This document shows positions 51,086 through 59,391 of a DNA stretch of 60,010 nucleotides, piece after piece. This DNA comes from Suilimivivens sp964402925 (GTDB taxonomy: Bacteria; Bacillota; Clostridia; Lachnospirales; Lachnospiraceae). The stretch lies in assembly GCA_964402925.1 (NCBI GenBank), contig CAYOED010000012.1, forward strand, positions 1 to 60,010. The letters are read 5' to 3'. A program made the translations under genes and the position numbers. The stretch's first letter is position 1. Each line of letters starts with the position of its first letter. Under the pieces are notes generated by a model. The model was not told the DNA's origin and ran no database searches. It worked only from the letters and a program-made list of their open reading frames with translations.

Positions 51086-54000
51086 CTATATTGATTTTAA
51101 AATGGCATCTAAGTCTGTTGCTTTCATAATATTAGCAGTACATTCTCGTGCCACCCTTACCGGTTTACATGTCCATACAGCCTTGTCGCCAATCAAATAG
51201 AAACGGAACTTCGCTCTTGTGGCTGCAACATTTACAATATTCTTGTTGACCCAATTTGCAGCTCCTGCTGCATTTTTATCACATCCTAAAAGAAAAATAA
51301 CTTCATCTGTTCCTTGCCCCTGAAATGTATGGACTGTTCCTACATTATTATCATTCAGCCATCTTTCAACTCTGGGTTCTTCCTTATAAAGAGTAGATTT
51401 TTTAATCATGTCAATCATCCCTGTCTTTACTGATGTAAATGGTGTGATGATAAACAAGTTAGGAATTTCATTTTTATCCTTCTTAAATTTTTCTTCCAAT
51501 AACTTCAGAACCACCTCTCCCTGTGCCCTTACAAAATGATTCTTTGTACCTGATTCTTCACTTCCAGAAACATCTATCCAACAGCTTTTTTCTAGAATGA
51601 ATGCTGCCTCTCTATCCTCTTTAGGTGCCCTTGTCTGCTGCCTCATCGTTCCATTATAGGATAACATATTGGAGATAGAGTACATCGGATCAATACAGCG
51701 TCTATGCACCACTAACGGACATCCTACCCATTCTTTCTCTTCATCCTCACCAAGAAAAGTTCCATATGGATTTATATAATCGGCAAAGCCCTGAACGGAT
51801 ATCTTTTTATCTTTATAACCAGGCAGAATTTTTGAGGTTAATAACTGCTTTATCATATCCGTTTCGGCAGTCACTACAGGCTCAATCTGCTTTGGATCCC
51901 CAACAATAACAGCCTTACGGCATCTAAACATTGTTCCTATAGCCGTCTGCGGCTGAGCTTGTCCAGCCTCATCAACAATTAATGTGCCAAGTACTCCGCT
52001 TTCTTCTATATCACCTAAAAAGGTCTGCGCTGACGCAAACGTTGTTGAAATTACCGGCGTCAGCAAGAAGAGTGATTGCAACATATATGGCATAGCCGCT
52101 TTTCGATCGGCAGCCTGCATCCTTTCACTACATTCATCAAACATATTCCAAGCAATCATCAAATTAATGATATTGTGCCTCATACATTTTGACGATGCAA
52201 CAAATTCCTTATGAAGCTTGCACGCATAAAGAAAAAGTTTTTCCCGCTCCCTGTTATACTGTGCCGTAAACCAAGGATTTGTAATCTGTGCTTTTGTTGC
52301 CTGCACATCATCGTCGGATTTATATTTTTCCATAAACCCTGCATCAATAGGTGTTAGTTTTTTATTTCCCCGGGAATACTTATTCAAAAGAGTATGATAT
52401 TCATGCAAACGCTGAATATCTTCCAATTTATTATCAATATCAGCCAAAGATTTTTTGATTGACTCAATATTCTTTTTATGCTCGACAATCAGCGCATCTC
52501 TGGTTGAGGTATTTTTATACTTGGCAAACAATCCCCTAGGGCTTGATTTCTCAAGCATCATTACCTCTGATTGTTCTGTCTTTAACTTAACAGCAAGCTG
52601 TTGATTTGCCCCTTCCAATTCATATATTGTCTTTGACAATTCCTCTGTAGATAAACACTGTAATTCTGTAGGAATCATCCCGCTTATGGTGCATAACTGC
52701 TCAAGTTCTTTTTTCAACTCCTCAACTAACTGATATTGTTTTAAGAACATCTCCCTTAGCTTTATATATCTTTGTTTATGCGAATTCCTCGTATCATTTG
52801 ATTTATATTCTTCCACAAAAGGTCTTAATACCATGTCGCAATATTTTTTAATATTAGAACGTTTTCCAAATGGAGCAGACACCAATCCCCAGCTATCTTC
52901 AATTCCAAGAAGTTTATTCGCATATCGTGTAAAGAAAATATCTTTCACTTCTCGGTTTTTTCCATATAATGTAATGGTTTCCATATCTCCTGATTTCTCT
53001 ATATCAAATAAATCATGCACTTCATCAAGTCCTTTTGTAACTGCCTCATCATCACTATCCGATGATTCCAGACTTTCCAGAATATCTTTTCCCCTTGGTA
53101 AATCAATTGTAATATTTTCGACTGCGGCATTATTGCAGGATGCGACCAGCATACTATAATTATTTATCTTGTCATTTTTTATGGAATAATAATTAGGTGC
53201 ATACCGATAATATGCTTTCCCAAAAGCTTCTAATGGACCCTGACTGAAAGCATGTTTTTCAAAAAGAGTATCCGGTTCCGTTCCATTCTCAGCCAAAAGC
53301 ATAGCCCTATCAACAATATTGCTTGCTACAATCTCTTTTAGCAAAGTAGTCTTACCTGTTCCCGGGGGACCATTTACTGAGAAGATTGGTGCATGCCCAT
53401 TGTAATCAATCGCAATATTGACAGCAACTTGCTGCATTAATGCAGGCATAAACTTAGCCGGCCATTTTCCAAGCGGCGCCATGCTAACATTCAGTATTTC
53501 TTCAAGGAATTTTCTCATACAAGATGCCGGTTCGTCAGGCGAAATTATGGTGCGAACCACATCTCCCATCCCTTTCGTTTTCTCATATCCCGCCAATATA
53601 TAAGAAATGACTTTCTCTTCATAGTCACTTTTATCGCCAAATTTTCCAGAAGAAATCAATTCTGTTAAAAGAATAATATCACCTAAAAAGTAACTCCTGC
53701 CCAAATCCGCATAGTCAATAGGCCATTCATCCTTATCCCGCTCCTCTTCCTGTACATACCTATTATATTCAAAGAATCCCATAGAATCTTTATCGTTTTC
53801 TGGGAACGGCTTCTTCACCCATTCCTCATAAACCTTCTCATAAATATCTATGAAGAACTGGCTTACATTCTGATCTTGCAGCTCCCCATCCATTTTTTCT
53901 AAAATTTCATCATATTCCTGTGTATTTAATAAAAAGTCATGTTTTCTCTCCGCACAACATTTTTCCCATACCGAAATTGCCCACAAAATCGGAGAAAGCT

Positions 54001-54424
54001 GAAAACTTCCTTGCAGATAGAAACCTTCTATATCAGTCCTAAAAGAACACCATGCAATAGCGCTCTTTTTGGGGTATGCTATTTCTGGATTTTCTGCTGG
54101 ACTTTCTATGTACTTTTCTAAATATGCAACTACACTATTTCGACTTATTTTGCCAATACTAAAAAACACCTCATCTCCAACAGATGGAAAATTTGTGTAT
54201 TTCTCAGCATCCTTTTCTATTTTATCGTCTATTTGAATATAAGGCGTTGTAAGCTTTGAGAATACTTCAATCTTACTGTTTTTGACTTTCTCGCCTTTAT
54301 TTATTTTCTCGATTACTTTTCTATTGTCCGAACTCTCTTCCTTAATATTTATTTGACCTAGAAACTCTATTGTTTTCCAATAATCTAATATTTCCAAAAC
54401 TTGATTCTTCCTGGTTCTTTCCAT
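51086..54424 (-). CDS. Large SF1 (Upf1/Dna2-like) helicase
   Basis: 1112 residues. The N-terminal 330 residues are unassigned. Walker A G352-PPGTGKTT, a long insertion with coiled coil about 560-680, then Walker B LIVDEAGQAQPQ (Asp818-Glu819), motif III VGDPKQIEPVV (Asp843), motif V TVHTFQGQGTDEVIFLLG, and motif VI VNVAATRAKFRFYLIG. All SF1B AAA_11/AAA_12 motifs are intact. No nuclease motif was seen. Stand-alone gene next to an AbiE locus; several defence systems use such helicases (for example Mokosh), but the signature partner domains are absent. Confidence 0.85.
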   Translation of the reverse strand: MERTRKNQVLEILDYWKTIEFLGQINIKEESSDNRKVIEKINKGEKVKNSKIEVFSKLTTPYIQIDDKIEKDAEKYTNFPSVGDEVFFSIGKISRNSVVAYLEKYIESPAENPEIAYPKKSAIAWCSFRTDIEGFYLQGSFQLSPILWAISVWEKCCAERKHDFLLNTQEYDEILEKMDGELQDQNVSQFFIDIYEKVYEEWVKKPFPENDKDSMGFFEYNRYVQEEERDKDEWPIDYADLGRSYFLGDIILLTELISSGKFGDKSDYEEKVISYILAGYEKTKGMGDVVRTIISPDEPASCMRKFLEEILNVSMAPLGKWPAKFMPALMQQVAVNIAIDYNGHAPIFSVNGPPGTGKTTLLKEIVASNIVDRAMLLAENGTEPDTLFEKHAFSQGPLEAFGKAYYRYAPNYYSIKNDKINNYSMLVASCNNAAVENITIDLPRGKDILESLESSDSDDEAVTKGLDEVHDLFDIEKSGDMETITLYGKNREVKDIFFTRYANKLLGIEDSWGLVSAPFGKRSNIKKYCDMVLRPFVEEYKSNDTRNSHKQRYIKLREMFLKQYQLVEELKKELEQLCTISGMIPTELQCLSTEELSKTIYELEGANQQLAVKLKTEQSEVMMLEKSSPRGLFAKYKNTSTRDALIVEHKKNIESIKKSLADIDNKLEDIQRLHEYHTLLNKYSRGNKKLTPIDAGFMEKYKSDDDVQATKAQITNPWFTAQYNREREKLFLYACKLHKEFVASSKCMRHNIINLMIAWNMFDECSERMQAADRKAAMPYMLQSLFLLTPVISTTFASAQTFLGDIEESGVLGTLIVDEAGQAQPQTAIGTMFRCRKAVIVGDPKQIEPVVTAETDMIKQLLTSKILPGYKDKKISVQGFADYINPYGTFLGEDEEKEWVGCPLVVHRRCIDPMYSISNMLSYNGTMRQQTRAPKEDREAAFILEKSCWIDVSGSEESGTKNHFVRAQGEVVLKLLEEKFKKDKNEIPNLFIITPFTSVKTGMIDMIKKSTLYKEEPRVERWLNDNNVGTVHTFQGQGTDEVIFLLGCDKNAAGAANWVNKNIVNVAATRAKFRFYLIGDKAVWTCKPVRVARECTANIMKATDLDAILKSI

Positions 54425-54533
54425 TATATTTTCCTCTTATATCAGATTTCCCTGCCCTAGATATAGTTACCACAGCCAGATTAAATTGCATTTACAACTT
54501 GTAGATACACCCTCAATATACCAGTTTGTTTGG

Positions 54534-54659
54534 CTAATCTAACAGCACAATCAAAAACCCGCCCTTCAGAATAAAATTCTGCATTACGAGCTGTGCTGAT
54601 ATATGATTCTCTTTTGCAATATTTTTAATTATTGCCTTTAGTTGCATTGCATTCTTCAC
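54534..54659 (-). pseudogene. AbiEii toxin remnant
   Basis: From a GTG at 54659 (GGAGGTG upstream, 4-base overlap with the AbiEi stop), 41 codons: MKNAMQLKAIIKNIAKENHI, SAQLVMQNFILKGGFLIVLLD, then TAG. AbiEii begins with this helix followed about 25 residues later by F-I-L-K-G-G-F, the nucleotidyltransferase strand. Here the intervening stretch is missing and everything after is lost, including the catalytic DxD. Bases 54425-54533 show no continuation. Confidence 0.7.
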
Positions 54660-55258
54660 AACAACACCTCCAGATACGACCTGAGTCTTATTTCAACCTT
54701 TAACATTTCTGCATATTCTGATAAAATAGGAATATTTCTATCAGACCTAATTGTGTAACGTTTAAATGCCTCCACCACAATCTGAATATCCACACGACTA
54801 TGAGGTCTTAAAATATCACAAAGTGTGCGCTCTGCACTATAAGTTCTTACTGTATTTCCTCCCGGCGTAGTCACTTCTGCTATTCCTAAACTATATAACT
54901 CTTTTTTGCACTGAGCACATTGAATATTTTCTTTCTTTGGCTTTGTCAAATTGTAATCTACTGGAAAAGTCATATGATATCTGTTCGGCGTTCTATCCGT
55001 TAAATCCCATAAAAACAATGCTGTTTCATGAGAATAAATTCCCCTTTTAAATCGATTCTGTAAATTGAAAATCTCATCACCCAAGATTTCCGGTAAAATA
55101 TAAACACCTCTGGCAGATTTCTCAATTACACCCTTATCAACAAGATATTTGATATTTCCACGAGAAAAACCTGCTGCAGCCACCATTGCAGTAGTAACAG
55201 TACCATTATTCTCTTTTGCCATCTTGATAATCTCTTCAGTTGCTCCCAAAATAACCAT
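54656..55258 (-). CDS. AbiEi-type antitoxin
   Basis: 200 residues. The N-terminal winged helix (NGTVTTAMVAAAGFSRGNIKYLVDKGVIEKSARGVYILPE) is followed by the AbiEi body (FNLQNRFKRGIYSHETALFLWDLTDRTPNRYHMTFPVDYN; RTYSAERTLCDILRPHSRVDIQ). It represses the operon and counteracts the AbiEii nucleotidyltransferase toxin. It is complete, whereas the toxin gene is a 41-codon stump, so this is an orphan antitoxin that could still protect against an incoming AbiE system. Confidence 0.85.
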   Translation of the reverse strand: MVILGATEEIIKMAKENNGTVTTAMVAAAGFSRGNIKYLVDKGVIEKSARGVYILPEILGDEIFNLQNRFKRGIYSHETALFLWDLTDRTPNRYHMTFPVDYNLTKPKKENIQCAQCKKELYSLGIAEVTTPGGNTVRTYSAERTLCDILRPHSRVDIQIVVEAFKRYTIRSDRNIPILSEYAEMLKVEIRLRSYLEVLL

Positions 55259-55286
55259 CTACTTTCTATTGACTTTTGTACTTGCA

Positions 55287-55366
55287 ATCATATAATTATA
55301 CGGCGCGAAAGTCAATATATATGCGTTTTTCAAAATTGAATTGGGTAGATAATGTCTACCTAATTC
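55287..55366 (-). promoter_or_regulatory. AbiEi promoter and upstream dyad
   Basis: Minus strand TTGACT (55315-55310), 17-base spacer, TATGAT (55292-55287). Upstream, GAATTGGGTAGA (55338-55349) and TCTACCTAATTC (55355-55366) form an inverted repeat with one mismatch. It is either the AbiEi operator or the terminator of the phosphatase gene. Confidence 0.6.
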
Positions 55367-55393
55367 ACATCATGTGCTTTCATCTGTTCCTCA

Positions 55394-55858
55394 CTACTTC
55401 TTATCCGCACGCTGACTGCCTTTGAATTCCTTTTCCACATGACAATGCTCATACTTACCGACCAGTTTATTGCCTTCAAAATCTAATTCGATAATGTATG
55501 GCATCCAGTCTATAATTCTTAAAAAATCTTCACAGCCAAAACTGTTATCATAAAAATTCAATATTGTACTAAGAGCAGTACCATGAGTCCCTATTACAAT
55601 TTCCTTATCCGGATCTTTTTCACGTTCTCTAAAGCGTTCGTCTCTTATTATTTCTTTTCCAAAAAAGGCAGCCGTTTCTGCTATAGTATCTATGCTTCGT
55701 TTGTATGGGCTACAATAAAACACATCTATTTTCTTCTCTTTCAAAAATTCTAATACAATCGCTGAATCTTTCTTACCTTCTTCCGTTAAAGGTCTTGTTC
55801 TATCTTCCTTCCACGCATGTTCCGGTTGCGCATGACGCACAAAATATACTCTTGTCAT
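55394..55858 (-). pseudogene. Histidine phosphatase with internal deletion
   Basis: 154 residues from the ATG at 55858 (GGAGG upstream). The catalytic start MTRVYFVRHAQPEH and YCSPYKRSIDTIAETAA are intact, as is the late VIGTHGTALSTILN. But RFRERE is joined directly to KDPDKEIVIGTHG; relatives have about 40-50 more residues here (the helical cap with the conserved Glu, W-E-x-x-x-F...GES). The frame is maintained. Some residual fold is possible, but the acid catalyst region seems lost. Confidence 0.65.
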
Positions 55859-55865
55859 AATCCTC

Positions 55866-56567
55866 CTATCTCTTTTCAATCATCAAATGGTGAAAAAATG
55901 CAATATCTTTATATTCATCTATATCAGACACACGCATCTCTATCTCCGCCATTTTGTCCTGCCAATCGGTATCCTTTTGAATCTCCTGATTCTGTTGCAT
56001 GTCCCAAAATGTCCTCATTCCAAGCGTCTTCGTAATCATAAGTTCAGGACACCATTTTTCAATATCTGAATCCTCATAATAACGAATTGCTCCATACTTG
56101 GAAGTCATTCCATCATTTCCATCCAACAGACTATGTGCATGCTCAAAATCATTTAAAAGTACAACCATCTGCATAACCCTTCCTGCACGGTTATGTTTCA
56201 CAATCGAAATCTTTCCATCCTGTTTAAGAATTCTTGCAAACTCCTTAACAATATCTACTCTATCCTCCGCATATTCTAAAACGTTGTGACAAATTATCAT
56301 ATCAAATGTCTCATCAGCAAATTTACGCACTTCATCCGTACTTCCGGTAATTTGCGTATACTGATTATCTGACCATCTTTCCCTTACACTTTCTTCGTCC
56401 GGTTCAATAGCTGTTACATCGTTATGATCTGCCAGATAATTTGCAGTCACTCCTATACCACTGCCAAAATCAAGTATATTCTTATCATGAACGTCTCCTA
56501 ATTGCTTCCATGCAATTCTTTTCATCAAACATTCCCATGGTTGTAAATCCGTCACTCTTCTGCTCAC
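55866..56567 (-). CDS. Class I SAM-dependent methyltransferase
   Basis: 233 residues, GTG start at 56567 with a weak ribosome binding site. Motif I NILDFGSGIGVTANYLA, acidic strand VTAIEPDEESV, motif IV DMIICHNVLEYAED, motif V ILKQDGKISIVKHNRAGR. Family Methyltransf_11/25, substrate unknown. It ends 8 bases from the phosphatase start. Upstream, 56598-56662 carries a scar of a duplicated methyltransferase-GNAT region. Confidence 0.85.
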   Translation of the reverse strand: MSRRVTDLQPWECLMKRIAWKQLGDVHDKNILDFGSGIGVTANYLADHNDVTAIEPDEESVRERWSDNQYTQITGSTDEVRKFADETFDMIICHNVLEYAEDRVDIVKEFARILKQDGKISIVKHNRAGRVMQMVVLLNDFEHAHSLLDGNDGMTSKYGAIRYYEDSDIEKWCPELMITKTLGMRTFWDMQQNQEIQKDTDWQDKMAEIEMRVSDIDEYKDIAFFHHLMIEKR

Positions 56568-56597
56568 TATACCAACTCCATTTCATCTATATTTTCA

Positions 56598-56662
56598 CAT
56601 ATCCTTTGGCTCTTTCCGATGGACGTATTGAATATCCAATGAAATAGACATCATTTTTGCTT
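56598..56662 (-). repeat. 65-bp scar of a duplicated GNAT-methyltransferase region
   Basis: 56598-56640 matches 58077-58119 (inside the GNAT gene) at 42 of 43 bases. 56638-56662 matches 58563-58587 (end of the methyltransferase gene at 58538) at 24 of 25. The two pieces abut through the shared triplet AAT. It is as if a copy of the 58077-58587 segment existed here and lost 443 bp between AAT repeats. No gene function remains. Confidence 0.85.
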
Positions 56663-56669
56663 GTTCATG

Positions 56670-57296
56670 TCAAATGGATTTCAGATTTAAAACCTTCTGA
56701 AAAAACAGTAAAAATCCGTCTTCTACCGCAAACTGCTCCAATTCATCAGCCGCCAGATCGTAATAGTACTTATTGGTTTTCACATCAATCGACATACTAT
56801 CCAACGGAAATCCCTTTTTTCTTATTGCACTATGAGGCTTGTCTGTTAATATAAATTTCTCACTAGCCATAGAAAGATCCATAGATTCATAAATATGATT
56901 TTCATCCATTACAAAGCAAATTGCATTTCTGTACCTTGCAATAAGGTTCCCATACTGTCTTACCAGACCTGCGTAGTATTCCACCATCTCTTCATCTGAT
57001 AAACATTTACCATTTATATTGCGTACATGAACACCCGGCTGAACTTCATCTGGAACGTTATCAAAGTACAATCCCGAATCGCAGGAAAATACAGGCATCT
57101 GAAAGGCTTTGTAATATACTATTGCTTTCAATTTTGCATTTTCAAGTGGTGTATTACCATTCTCTGTAACTTCTGGAATACTCTTCCCTTCCGCTTTTAA
57201 ATCATTTAAGCCAATCAATTCTATTCCTATCTTCTCAAGCCTGCTTTTCATTACAGATAATTTTGCCTGATTACCTGTTCCAAATAATAATTCCAT
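56670..57296 (-). CDS. HAM1/RdgB-like noncanonical purine NTP pyrophosphatase
   Basis: 208 residues. The N-terminal LLFGTGNQAKLSVMKSRL is the S/T-x-N-x-x-K substrate strand. NTPLENAKLKAIVYYKAFQMPVFSCDSGLYFD carries the metal acids (E52, D-S-G), and the later region has the PHSAIRKKGFPLDSM loop in place of the usual GYDPIF. It removes ITP/XTP-type nucleotides. More divergent than housekeeping RdgB, so probably an accessory paralogue. Confidence 0.8.
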   Translation of the reverse strand: MELLFGTGNQAKLSVMKSRLEKIGIELIGLNDLKAEGKSIPEVTENGNTPLENAKLKAIVYYKAFQMPVFSCDSGLYFDNVPDEVQPGVHVRNINGKCLSDEEMVEYYAGLVRQYGNLIARYRNAICFVMDENHIYESMDLSMASEKFILTDKPHSAIRKKGFPLDSMSIDVKTNKYYYDLAADELEQFAVEDGFLLFFQKVLNLKSI

Positions 57297-57327
57297 TTTA
57301 TTTTTACCTGCTTTCCTTTCAATTTCT

Positions 57328-57420
57328 TTACATCACAATCTCGCTATCAAAATACTGTTCCTGAAAATAAATCTGTTTCTTGATTTCTTCTTTTGTAAAA
57401 GTCATTCCCTCCGGTTCCAT
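57328..57420 (-). pseudogene. 30-codon fragment
   Basis: A minus-strand frame MEPEGMTFTKEEIKKQIYFQ, EQYFDSEIVM, then stop. It begins inside the end of the AAC(6')-like gene. Protein-like helical sequence, but too short and with no known family; probably the start of a lost gene. Confidence 0.3.
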
Positions 57421-57854
57421 AATTTCTTCGTAAAACAAATAATTCTATTCGCTTCTACAAATCCCATCTTTAAATGAAATTTCAGGCTTTCTTCATTATT
57501 CAGTTCACAGTCACTGGCAAATTCAGTACAGCCCTGCTCCTTTGCCCATTCCTGACAAGCCTCCAGCATTTCTTTTGCTAATCCTTTTTTTCTATATTCC
57601 TTTTCTACAAAAATTCCTTCCAGATATCCCACCGGACTAGAATCTGTACCTTCTACATAGTCAAGTCTTAATCCACATTGCGCAAATCCAACCGCACATT
57701 CATCTGCCATGGCAAGAAAAACAATACTACTTTCTTTACTCATGTAATCACAAAATTCCTCTGCCAATTCTTCAATTTTATGTGATTCCCACATCTGAAT
57801 CGCCAATCTTGCAATTTTTTGTGCATCCTCCAAAGTAGCTTCTCTAATCTTCAT
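57402..57854 (-). CDS. AAC(6')-like GNAT acetyltransferase
   Basis: 150 residues from the ATG at 57854 (AGGAGAG upstream). MKIREATLEDAQKIARLAIQMWESHKIEELAEEFCDYM, FLAMADECAVGFAQCGLRLDYVEGTDSSPVGYLEGIFVEKEYRKKGLAKEML, and SDCELNNEESLKFHLKMGFVEANRIICFTKKL follow the layout of aminoglycoside 6'-N-acetyltransferases of the AAC(6')-I type. It could acetylate aminoglycosides or a related amine; resistance is not implied. Confidence 0.75.
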   Translation of the reverse strand: MKIREATLEDAQKIARLAIQMWESHKIEELAEEFCDYMSKESSIVFLAMADECAVGFAQCGLRLDYVEGTDSSPVGYLEGIFVEKEYRKKGLAKEMLEACQEWAKEQGCTEFASDCELNNEESLKFHLKMGFVEANRIICFTKKLWNRRE

Positions 57855-57888
57855 TTTCACTGTCTCTCCTAAGTTCTTGCTAAAACAT

Positions 57889-58425
57889 TTATACACCAAA
57901 ATTAATCCAATATCTTTGAATTACTTCCCCATCAACCTGTACATCCTTTTCATACACACCGCCATTTGCGATTATCGTTCTTGCACTTGCTACATTTTGC
58001 GGGCTGCAAGTTACCATAACCTTGGTCATTCCTCTTTCGCGACATTTTTCCAAATTAAGTCTGAGCATTTCTTTCCCATATCCTTTGCCTCTTTCCGATG
58101 GACGTATTGAATATCCAATATGTCCTCCCCACAGACCTAATATCGGATGATCGATATGATGTCTCAAATCAATAATCCCAATAATTCTGTTGTCACTTAA
58201 CCTGACAGCCAAATATGTATTTGATGTTACAAATCCTTCCGGGCATGTTTCAATATTTTCCATATTCTTCAAAATATCCAACCATTCCGCAATTGTTTCA
58301 CAGCTTCCCAAACTACCACAACCAGCAAAGCTATCATCATCATTTGCTAATAGTATTTCCTGTTTAACCCTCATAATATCTTCTGCATATCTGACAGACG
58401 GACTTATTAAGTTTATTGTCTCCAT
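57889..58425 (-). CDS. GNAT family N-acetyltransferase
   Basis: 178 residues from the ATG at 58425 (GGAGG 9 bases upstream). ISPSVRYAEDIMRVKQEIL at the start, YLAVRLSDNRIIGIIDLRHH, motif A HIGYSIRPSERGKGYGKEMLR, and CSPQNVASARTIIANGGVYE at the end. The motif A codons (58077-58119) are duplicated in the scar at 56598. It lies downstream of the methyltransferase at 58538, with which it seems to form a unit. Confidence 0.85.
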   Translation of the reverse strand: METINLISPSVRYAEDIMRVKQEILLANDDDSFAGCGSLGSCETIAEWLDILKNMENIETCPEGFVTSNTYLAVRLSDNRIIGIIDLRHHIDHPILGLWGGHIGYSIRPSERGKGYGKEMLRLNLEKCRERGMTKVMVTCSPQNVASARTIIANGGVYEKDVQVDGEVIQRYWINFGV

Positions 58426-58537
58426 CCCAATATACCTCCTTAAGCACAGTATATTCTTTAAAAATGTCAGTTCGACCGCTTGTATCATCAGCCGTTTTCT
58501 TTGTCACATCATCCTTATTGTTTGTATTCTTAAGCTT

Positions 58538-59308
58538 CTAAAGTTTTCTTGCCTTAATGCAAAATGAAATAGGCATCATTTTTGCTTTCTTGGTTTTAGG
58601 ATCAACCTCTCCTATTGCATTTAATGATTCCTCATCTGTTTCTTCTACAAACTGCTCTATTGCAAAACCAGCTTTAGCCAAAGCATTAATATATGTCGAT
58701 ATCTTTCTATTACATAAGACTATTTCACTATCATGTACTGGCATTTTAAAATAGGACTCATCATAATAACTTTTTGTCATTACCAGCTTATCATCCTCAA
58801 AAACTTCTCTACGGTCATCACATGACCACGCAACACAATAATTCAATGTATGATGCCAGCTAAATATAAAAATACCATTCTTTTTCAAGTAAGAGGCAAT
58901 CTTATCAAATGTTCCTTGCAGGTCTGTAGTCCAGCCAATGCCATATATGGAATATACATAATCAAAATAATCTTTTGGCACATCAAGTTCATCTTCCATC
59001 TTTGAACATATAAGCTTTGCCGAATATCCACTATCCTTCAAAAGTTTAGCTGCATTATCAAGCTGTTTTTGTGACAAATCAACACCATATAACTCTGCTG
59101 CACCTTTTTCAGCATTATATTTTAAAGAATGTCCGCTGCCACAGCATATCTCCAACATTTTCTTACCTGCGACATTACCGAATAAATGCAAATCATCTTC
59201 TGTTGGAAATCGTACCCCGTATACCGGCAGTGCCGTTGTCCCAAACCACAAATCAGCATGGTCATTCCAATATGTTTTGTTACTTTCAATTATCTCATCA
59301 CTCTTCAT
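58538..59308 (-). CDS. Class I SAM-dependent methyltransferase
   Basis: 256 residues. Motif I KMLEICCGSGHSLKYNAEKGAAELYGVDLS, FDYVYSIYGIGWTTD (motif IV) and YLKKNGIFIFSWHHTLNY (motif V). Methyltransf_11 family, substrate unknown. The last codons (KAKMMPISFC) are duplicated in the scar at 56638-56662. Not closely related to the methyltransferase at 55866. Confidence 0.85.
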   Translation of the reverse strand: MKSDEIIESNKTYWNDHADLWFGTTALPVYGVRFPTEDDLHLFGNVAGKKMLEICCGSGHSLKYNAEKGAAELYGVDLSQKQLDNAAKLLKDSGYSAKLICSKMEDELDVPKDYFDYVYSIYGIGWTTDLQGTFDKIASYLKKNGIFIFSWHHTLNYCVAWSCDDRREVFEDDKLVMTKSYYDESYFKMPVHDSEIVLCNRKISTYINALAKAGFAIEQFVEETDEESLNAIGEVDPKTKKAKMMPISFCIKARKL

Positions 59309-59391
59309 ATTCTCTTCCTAACTTAATCCTATTCCCTTCAAAACTCCATTTGTTGTAATGATTTGATACACATTCATTTCCATGCAAAATG

